Shown piece after piece: positions 7,312-11,107 of a stretch of DNA of 11,107 bases; the first letter of the stretch is position 1, and each line of letters starts with the position of its first letter. The translations under genes and the position numbers were made by a program. Location of the stretch: the NCBI GenBank assembly GCA_003354055.1, contig PIVQ01000183.1, forward strand, positions 1-11,107. Direction: 5' to 3'. The notes under the pieces are model-generated. The model saw nothing but the letters and a program-made list of their open reading frames with translations. It was not told where the DNA came from and ran no database searches. The stretch is from Desulfobacteraceae bacterium (lineage in GTDB: Bacteria > Desulfobacterota > Desulfobacteria > Desulfobacterales > Desulfobacteraceae).

Positions 7312-8157
7312 CTATATTGATTCATTTCCTGGCAAACCTAATAACTCACCAGAACGCCAAGCTAATTTAAAACCATGTTTAAGGCATAGATCGTCAAGAG
7401 TTTCATAACTTTCATTGTCGAGTGCATTGATTGTTGCAAGTGTCATATGGCTACCTTTAACTATCAGCCTGTACTCTTCATCTTTAAGACCCCAAGCCAA
7501 TAGGGTTACTTTGATTCTTGCTATCAATGAGTTAGGATCACCATAAAAGTTTGGTTCCTCTCTATGGAAGATACTCGTTTTATTAACCTTATGACTTAAG
7601 CTTTCAACCTGTTTAATCAAATAGCCTAACTTCTTGTCCACATCCGGTGCATCGCTGGGCACAACTGCCTGTTGAGACATACTGAAATAACCCCAGAGTG
7701 CATTCTCTTCACCATTGTTCATGCAGTCTTCAAGATGAGTCTTCAACGACTTAATTTCTGCGTCCATATCCCATGCTGTAAGACCATCACTGTTGTACGT
7801 ATGGTGATTTATTATGCCAGTATCAAAGGGTATCTTCCCGGTAACGTCATCCTTGACCATAGCAACTGACTTATTCAGAGCAGTCCGTATACCCAGCTCA
7901 AAGAAGACGTTCGGATTAAGGATGGACATATCACAAAGGACAAGGTCGGCAGTCTCAATATTCTTGATTATCTCACCATGGATAATCTCCGAGCCTTTGA
8001 CAATGGGTGCGATTGGCTCCATACCTGCTGCATCAATCGCAGGTTTAAACAAGTGGTCCAGCACATGTTTGAAATGGTCGCCGTCACCCTTGTATTGTTC
8101 AACATAGTGGGCCGGGGTGGTAATAGGCATGATGATGAAACAAGATGGTTTGGACAT
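7312..8157 (-). CDS. Nucleoside deoxyribosyltransferase-like protein, possible conflict/defence effector
   Basis: A 281-residue protein whose N-terminal half (about 1-115) resembles the nucleoside 2-deoxyribosyltransferase-like fold. It has CFIIMPI (6-12) as the first strand and loop, GSEIIHGEIIKNIETADLVL (55-74), CDMS (75-78) and NPNVFFELGIR (81-91). In the enzyme family the glutamate of the last motif (here Glu87) is the nucleophile that attacks the glycosidic bond. Related domains occur in bacterial conflict systems, where nucleotides or NAD are proposed targets. The second half (about 165-281) is not recognised and may be a sensing or partner-binding part. No membrane segment is seen. The ATG at 8157 has GGAG 8 nt upstream, overlapping the stop of the gene before (TAGGAG), so the pair is an operon with coupled expression. 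Base composition is more A+T-rich than the flanking housekeeping genes. The defence role is inference. Confidence 0.7.
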   Translation of the reverse strand: MSKPSCFIIMPITTPAHYVEQYKGDGDHFKHVLDHLFKPAIDAAGMEPIAPIVKGSEIIHGEIIKNIETADLVLCDMSILNPNVFFELGIRTALNKSVAMVKDDVTGKIPFDTGIINHHTYNSDGLTAWDMDAEIKSLKTHLEDCMNNGEENALWGYFSMSQQAVVPSDAPDVDKKLGYLIKQVESLSHKVNKTSIFHREEPNFYGDPNSLIARIKVTLLAWGLKDEEYRLIVKGSHMTLATINALDNESYETLDDLCLKHGFKLAWRSGELLGLPGNESI

Positions 8158-8167
8158 GAGGGGTCTC

Positions 8168-8869
8168 CTATTGATTTAGTGGTATGCCCAGTAGGTTGCC
8201 TATGGAGGGGCCAATGGTAGACTTAAAGAAATTCCAAAGTTGACTGGCCTTATCTGGTGACAGTGTCAAACCCACGGTTATGGACACCAATACTCCAATT
8301 GCTGTATGTATCCAATCGCTTCGGCCTTGTCGTTTGACAGCCTCCTCAAGATATTCAAGTTTAGATTCTACAAAGAGAAGTTGATCTTTATCTAAATCAA
8401 AAGTCTCATTAACTTTAGCTGACAATCTACTTAACGCCTCTGAAATCCCATTTGCTTCCTGATATGAAAATGGATCATTAGGGATGTCTTGCGGAATCTG
8501 TGAGTCGAACGCTTGTGCATATCCCTCAGCTTGTTCCCATAAATCAGGCTCGTATAATTCAGACTTTAGGACCTCTATCCACGCTTTGATACTGGTTTGT
8601 TTAGCCCCATCCCAAGAATCAGAAAGCTTTGTATTTACCCTACCATCCGATCCTGGGTAATACTTTATGCGGAATTGACCACTAACATTTCTATCAATCT
8701 GACAATAGTAGTTATGTCTTTTATGGCAAAGGTCCTGCGCGACATCCCACTCATCACAATCAGAAGGAATTGAAGCCCATCGAAAGTCAAGAGGGTTCAA
8801 ATCAGCAAGATTTAACAGTCTGTATATTTGATTCCGTTGTGCTTTGAGTAACGTCCGTTCTGTTTTCAT
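8168..8869 (-). CDS. Unrecognised protein with one C-terminal membrane segment, first gene of the pair
   Basis: I do not recognise the family of this 233-residue protein. The N-terminal half (1-130) looks soluble, with many tryptophans and a Cys/His group (CDEWDVAQDLCHKRHNYYC, 38-56) that might bind metal. Residues about 140-185 are charged and probably helical or coiled-coil (ALSRLSAKVNETF, VESKLEYLEEAVKRQ). One hydrophobic segment (DWIHTAIGVLVSITVGLTLS, 185-204) is followed by an amphipathic tail ending GIPLNQ. The likely layout is a cytoplasmic sensor or partner domain tethered to the membrane by its C-terminus. The frame begins earlier at a TTG (8881), but the ATG at 8869 has GGTGG placed 5 nt upstream. 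It lies 10 bp before the deoxyribosyltransferase-like gene, and the two are probably one functional unit. Function unknown. Confidence 0.75.
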   Translation of the reverse strand: MKTERTLLKAQRNQIYRLLNLADLNPLDFRWASIPSDCDEWDVAQDLCHKRHNYYCQIDRNVSGQFRIKYYPGSDGRVNTKLSDSWDGAKQTSIKAWIEVLKSELYEPDLWEQAEGYAQAFDSQIPQDIPNDPFSYQEANGISEALSRLSAKVNETFDLDKDQLLFVESKLEYLEEAVKRQGRSDWIHTAIGVLVSITVGLTLSPDKASQLWNFFKSTIGPSIGNLLGIPLNQ

Positions 8870-8908
8870 TTTCACCACCAAAAAGAATTGTCAAATCAAT
8901 TTTCAATA

Positions 8909-8937
8909 TGAATAATAAGGTATCATTAAAAAGTCAA
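8909..8937 (-). promoter_or_regulatory. Probable promoter of the two-gene operon
   Basis: On the minus strand TTGACT (8932-8937) and TATTCA (8909-8914) are separated by 17 bp in A+T-rich sequence, about 40 bp before the preferred start at 8869. The -35 is good and the -10 fair. Confidence 0.4.
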
Positions 8938-9089
8938 ACCCTAAGAAATTAGATTGTTTTTTATTTAACAACCAGATCTCCTTTTGATGAAAGACCCATT
9001 TGCATCATGGTGGTACTAATCAAAGTACTTTTTTGGTACTTAATCAGGATGACCAGGAGTGATAACATAGGGTTTGCAGACGTTTTAAG

Positions 9090-9110
9090 CGAATCCTACC
9101 TCCTCTGCCA
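9090..9110 (+). pseudogene. tRNA 3'-end fragment, possibly tRNA-Ser
   Basis: The piece reads as the T-loop end (CGAAT), the 3' T-stem strand (CCTAC), a 7-nt acceptor 3' strand (CTCCTCT), discriminator G and CCA, exactly the spacing of a tRNA 3' end. A G discriminator is typical of tRNA-Ser. No matching 5' acceptor strand or arms are found upstream. The identification rests on only 21 nt. Confidence 0.4.
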
Positions 9111-9168
9111 ACCCTTCTTGCACGGGTGGAGAACAGGATCATACCATTTCAAAAACTATTGATGAAAA

Positions 9169-9212
9169 ATGCGGGTGTTATCTCTTTGATTTCATATCTG
9201 CGTCACTACCAT
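9169..9212 (+). pseudogene. Degenerate tRNA-Met-like 3' fragment
   Basis: ATGCGG (9169-9174) and TCTGCGTCACTACCAT (9197-9212) match, in order, the anticodon-stem start and the 3' end of the tRNA-Met-like fragment at 9528-9591. The 16 nt end differs from it by a single base. The stretch between is about 8 nt shorter and no longer forms a T-arm. It appears to be a second, more decayed copy or an attachment-site remnant. Confidence 0.4.
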
Positions 9213-9349
9213 GTTCTCGTTACAGGTTCAAATACAAAGTCATCATTCTCATTGATAAAGAGTATTGAGATCCTGTAAAAAACCTTCATAATCGTCATGA
9301 TTAACCAAGGAGTTGACTGTGGGACTTCTCAAACTCCGAGATGCCTTGT

Positions 9350-9389
9350 GCGCCCGTAGCTCAGCTGGATAGAACGCTGGACTTCGAAC
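9350..9389 (+). pseudogene. 5' half of tRNA-Arg(TCG), broken after the anticodon loop
   Basis: GCGCCCG (acceptor 5' strand), TA, GCTC, the D-loop AGCTGGATA, then CTGGA and the anticodon loop CTTCGAA follow the usual tRNA-Arg layout with anticodon TCG. The D-stem 3' strand is GAAC where GAGC would pair. After the anticodon loop the sequence departs completely: no 3' anticodon strand, T-arm or acceptor 3' strand follows, and none was found elsewhere in the window. It is a truncated, non-functional gene copy, cut at or just after the anticodon loop, a known integrase attachment position in tRNA genes. Confidence 0.7.
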
Positions 9390-9527
9390 CATTAACACCC
9401 GGTAGAAAACCCATTAAGGGATTATCTTTTTCCCTTGATTTTAATACACAAAAAGTTTACACACATGAGCGAAATATTTTACGATTATGAACATGAGGTA
9501 ATCGCGAAGACACACCATTGGCCTTGC

Positions 9528-9591
9528 AGTTGGTTAGAGCATGCGGCTCATATCCGCAGAGTCCGGAGTTCAAATCTCTGCGTCGCTACCA
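9528..9591 (+). pseudogene. tRNA-Met (CAT anticodon) lacking its 5' end
   Basis: From CAGTTGGTTAGAGC onward the sequence is a normal elongator-Met-type tRNA. It has anticodon stem TGCGG/CCGCA around CTCATAT, variable GAGTC, T-stem CGGAG/CTCTG around TTCAAAT, acceptor 3' strand CGTCGCT, then A and an encoded CCA. Upstream, the expected AGCGACG-TA-GCTC is replaced by unrelated sequence (CATTGGCCCTTGC-like, 9516-9528), so neither the acceptor stem nor the D-stem can form. It therefore looks like a 3' fragment. A tRNA(Ile) with CAT anticodon cannot be strictly excluded. Confidence 0.7.
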
Positions 9592-9712
9592 TATCCATAA
9601 AAAAAATCATCAATTCAGTAAATATGAATTCAGGGGCGTCGTTGCTGATGCTTGATGGATTTTCATATAAGTATCATGGTGGTTCGTTATTTGGGTGATA
9701 TGGCAAATATGC

Positions 9713-9741
9713 TTGATTTCTTGAGATGTTGAAATTATATT
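9713..9741 (+). promoter_or_regulatory. Promoter of the SpoIIAA-like gene
   Basis: TTGATT (9713-9718) and TATATT (9736-9741) are 17 bp apart, and the start codon follows at 9774. The implied leader is only about 25 nt and A+T-rich. Confidence 0.55.
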
Positions 9742-9773
9742 AACGGGGAATAATTAATAATTGAATACATATT

Positions 9774-10157
9774 ATGCCTATACAGAAAAATACTTCTCAT
9801 TTCCTGCAGCTTACTGAATATATAGTTACGGGTAAGGTGGGCCTTGATGGTTTTATGGCTGAGTTGAGTGTTTTTTATTCCGGGGAGACAACGCCGTATG
9901 TTCTTTGGGATTTGACGGATGCTGTTCTGTGGAATATTAATGCGAAGGATGCTGAAGTGCTGTCTTCGCATCGTGGACGGTTTCTGCAGGCCGAAAACAG
10001 GGTAAAAACAGCGTTTGTTGCTGATCATGAGCATTCCTTTAACCTTTCCACTTGGTTTAAGCAGTATGGGGAAATGGATCGTTTGACCTTTCAGGTTGAG
10101 GTATTCACCTCTGTGATAAAGGCCAAAGAATGGCTTTTCGAATCGTCACAAAAATAG
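9774..10157 (+). CDS. SpoIIAA/STAS-like small protein
   Basis: This 127-residue soluble protein has an alternating strand-helix pattern and length that resemble the SpoIIAA-like (STAS/SEC14-like) group. It has a strand pair around YIVTGKVGLDGFMAELSVFY (17-36), the strand YVLWDLTDAVLWNI (42-55), a helix after DAEVL, RVKTAFVADHEHSF (76-89), and an EVFTSVIKAKEWL end (108-120). Such proteins often bind partners or a small ligand; no catalytic motif is seen and I assign no function. The ATG at 9774 lacks a clear ribosome site within 15 nt (GGGGA is about 25 nt away), so translation may be weak. It stands alone between the tRNA fragments and copy 2 of the repeat. Confidence 0.65.
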   Translation: MPIQKNTSHFLQLTEYIVTGKVGLDGFMAELSVFYSGETTPYVLWDLTDAVLWNINAKDAEVLSSHRGRFLQAENRVKTAFVADHEHSFNLSTWFKQYGEMDRLTFQVEVFTSVIKAKEWLFESSQK

Positions 10158-10237
10158 GTTCCGCATCAGAATAATTCAAATTTAATCCATCTGAAATTTA
10201 CACTATTCCAATTTGGGCTTTGATCTCACCGGTTGGT

Positions 10238-10430
10238 GAACCGGGTAGGTTCGGATGGGGTGTCCGAGCCATTAGATCGGAATTTTTTAGAGGCTCTTTA
10301 TGAAGCGGAGTCCAAAAGTCATGTTGTTTGAGGAACTACTGTACCGCAGTTTCATGGCTTTTGCGGAGCGAATTTAGAGCCTCTTAAAATTGTTCGGTCA
10401 GGCCGGACACTCCATCCGGACCGGCGGTTT
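10238..10430 (+). repeat. Palindromic intergenic element, copy 2
   Basis: The arms are longer and clearer than in copy 1. GGTTCGGATGGGGTGTCCGA (10249-10268) on the left faces CCGGACACTCCATCCGGACC (10403-10422) on the right. The inner AATTTTTTAGAGGCTCTTTA (10281-10300) faces TTTAGAGCCTCTTAAAATT (10373-10391). Outermost, GAACCG (10238) faces CGGTTT (10425). Each arm also folds on itself (CGGA...TCCG). The core carries GAAGCGGAG (10302-10310), TTGAGGAACTACTGTACCGC (10328-10347) and TTTTGCGGAGC (10359-10369), matching the minus strand of copy 1. It contains no ORF. Confidence 0.7.
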
Positions 10431-10542
10431 CTGTGCCCCTTAGTTTCCCAATGGATAAAATAAATATGCATGAATTCCTGTTTACGGGATGGATATTCTG
10501 CCTGGCGCCGAACCTGATCGGGAGAACCTACCTGGTTTTCCC

Positions 10543-10575
10543 AAAAGCCATTCAAAGCTTTTTTGAAGGGCTTTT
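10543..10575 (+). terminator. Hairpin, possible terminator upstream of cysS
   Basis: AAAAGCCATTCAAA (10543-10556) and TTTGAAGGGCTTTT (10562-10575) pair over 14 positions with one mismatch around a 5 nt loop. The T4 at the end of the stem is followed by AAACT rather than a longer U-run, so termination would be weak. It may close the upstream transcript. Confidence 0.4.
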
Positions 10576-10607
10576 AAACTAAAAGGCTGGGGATTTGGAA
10601 CTGAAGT

Positions 10608-10636
10608 GTTTCAAATTTGGGAAAAATCTATATAAT
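10608..10636 (+). promoter_or_regulatory. cysS promoter
   Basis: A perfect TATAAT lies at 10631-10636, about 55 bp before the cysS start. The -35 at 17 bp spacing (GTTTCA, 10608-10613) is weak. Confidence 0.5.
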
Positions 10637-10691
10637 GTGTGGGTTAAAGACTTGGGAATAAATATAACTTTTTGAAATTGAGAAGATGAAA

Positions 10692-11107
10692 ATGATGCAG
10701 CCTTTAAAATTATACAACACCCTTTCCAGACAAAAAGAAGAATACAAACCATTATTTGATGATTATACCGGACTCTATACCTGCGGTCCTACGGTTTATA
10801 ATTATGCCCATATCGGGAATTTACGGACGTACTTGTTTCAGGATATTCTAAAGCGTGTTCTGATATACAATGATTTCAAGGTTAAACATGTCATGAATAT
10901 CACTGACGTCGGGCATTTGACCGGTGACCGGGACATGGGTGAAGACAAGCTTGAAAAAGGGGCTGCCAGAGAAGGTAAATCTGCCTGGGATATTGCAGAA
11001 TTTTATACTGAAGCGTTTCAGAAAGATTTAAAGGAACTCAATCTTCTTGATCCTGATGTCTGGTGCAAAGCAACAGATTCCATCCCGGAACAGATTGAAT
11101 TGATTCA
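10692..11107 (+). CDS. cysS: Cysteinyl-tRNA synthetase, N-terminal part (3' end outside window)
   Basis: The open frame runs to the end of the window and gives about 138 residues of a class I synthetase that charges tRNA-Cys in the cytoplasm. After [14 protein letters not shown] comes [24 protein letters not shown]. This contains the zinc-ligand cysteine of CGPTVY and the HIGH-type signature, here HIGN. Further on, [14 protein letters not shown] is the conserved (V/I)NITD(V/I) segment. ATG codons lie in frame at 10686, 10692 and 10695. GAGAAG at 10680-10685 abuts the first and is 6 and 9 nt from the others, so 10692 (or 10695) is preferred. The gene marks the return to housekeeping sequence. 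Confidence 0.95.
   Translation, partial: MMQPLKLYNTLSRQKEEYKPLFDDYTGLYTCGPTVYNYAHIGNLRTYLFQDILKRVLIYNDFKVKHVMNITDVGHLTGDRDMGEDKLEKGAAREGKSAWDIAEFYTEAFQKDLKELNLLDPDVWCKATDSIPEQIELI

Larger units (their letters stand above)
8938..9712. other. Gene-poor stretch with tRNA debris
   Basis: No convincing protein gene is present. The one sizeable plus-strand frame (9435-9698) reads straight through a tRNA fragment and has no family-like features. The left part holds a direct repeat GGTACTAATCA (9012-9022) / GGTACTTAATCA (9035-9046) around an AAGTACTT palindrome. The centre holds four tRNA-like pieces listed separately. In 9600-9712 I see nothing beyond A+T-rich sequence. Confidence 0.7.
10158..10691. 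other. Intergenic stretch between the SpoIIAA-like gene and cysS
   Basis: No protein gene is supported here. A minus-strand frame of 67 codons (10352-10555) overlaps the palindromic element and shows no family features. The stretch holds repeat copy 2, a hairpin at 10543-10575 and the cysS promoter. The part from 10431 to 10540 shows nothing I can name. Confidence 0.7.

Noticed and set aside
7075..7408. Short frames of about 68 codons on both strands downstream of the recombinase
   Set aside because: They overlap inverted repeats and the NDT-like gene's end, and have no ribosome sites or motifs.
9516..9591. A functional tRNA-Met gene
   Set aside because: The 5' acceptor and D-stem strands do not pair with the intact 3' parts, so it cannot fold as a whole tRNA as read.
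9435..9698. An 87-codon plus-strand frame
   Set aside because: It reads through the tRNA-Met-like fragment, and its apparent peptide is just tRNA sequence translated.
10352..10555. A 67-codon minus-strand frame before cysS
   Set aside because: It overlaps the palindromic element and carries no recognisable protein features.

Overview
The window looks like chromosome of a Desulfobacterota (deltaproteobacterial, probably Desulfobacterales-type) anaerobe. This is an inference from gene content and protein style (a separate Nnr and TsaE, a monofunctional aspartokinase, a DUF2804 protein, a SpoIIAA-like protein); no taxonomic marker gene is present.

Region 1 (1-5405) is ordinary housekeeping DNA. 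It has the 3' end of pyrF on the plus strand, a strong bidirectional terminator at 242-290, and then a tight minus-strand operon read from right to left: tag (DNA-3-methyladenine glycosylase I), a DUF2804 protein, nnr (NAD(P)HX epimerase/dehydratase), tsaE and lysC. Junctions are an ATGA overlap, a 31 bp gap, a TAATG overlap and a 54 bp gap. Divergent to the operon is a six-helix ion channel with a TLGYGD potassium selectivity filter (5406-6077).

Region 2 (about 6100-10430) is accessory. It is bracketed by two diverged, oppositely oriented copies of an intergenic element of about 190 bp with long imperfect inverted-repeat arms and a conserved core. Between them lie a small serine recombinase whose promoter is enclosed by an exact 8 bp inverted repeat (TAGGGTCT/AGACCCTA), a non-coding stretch with further inverted repeats, and a two-gene minus-strand operon. 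That operon encodes a membrane-anchored protein of unknown family followed by a nucleoside-deoxyribosyltransferase-like enzyme. Next comes about 900 bp without a convincing gene that holds several broken tRNA fragments (Ser-like 3' end, Met-like 3' pieces, Arg 5' half), and then a SpoIIAA/STAS-like gene with its own promoter. The tRNA debris, recombinase, flanking repeats and more A+T-rich operon together suggest a decayed or repeatedly used integration site carrying a possible defence or conflict cassette.

Region 3 (10692-end) returns to housekeeping with the 5' part of cysS (cysteinyl-tRNA synthetase) behind a perfect TATAAT box.

The most interesting items are the paired palindromic element, the deoxyribosyltransferase-like/membrane protein pair, the tRNA graveyard, and the recombinase promoter-operator whose AGGGTCT half-site also occurs in the arms of the adjacent repeat copy.
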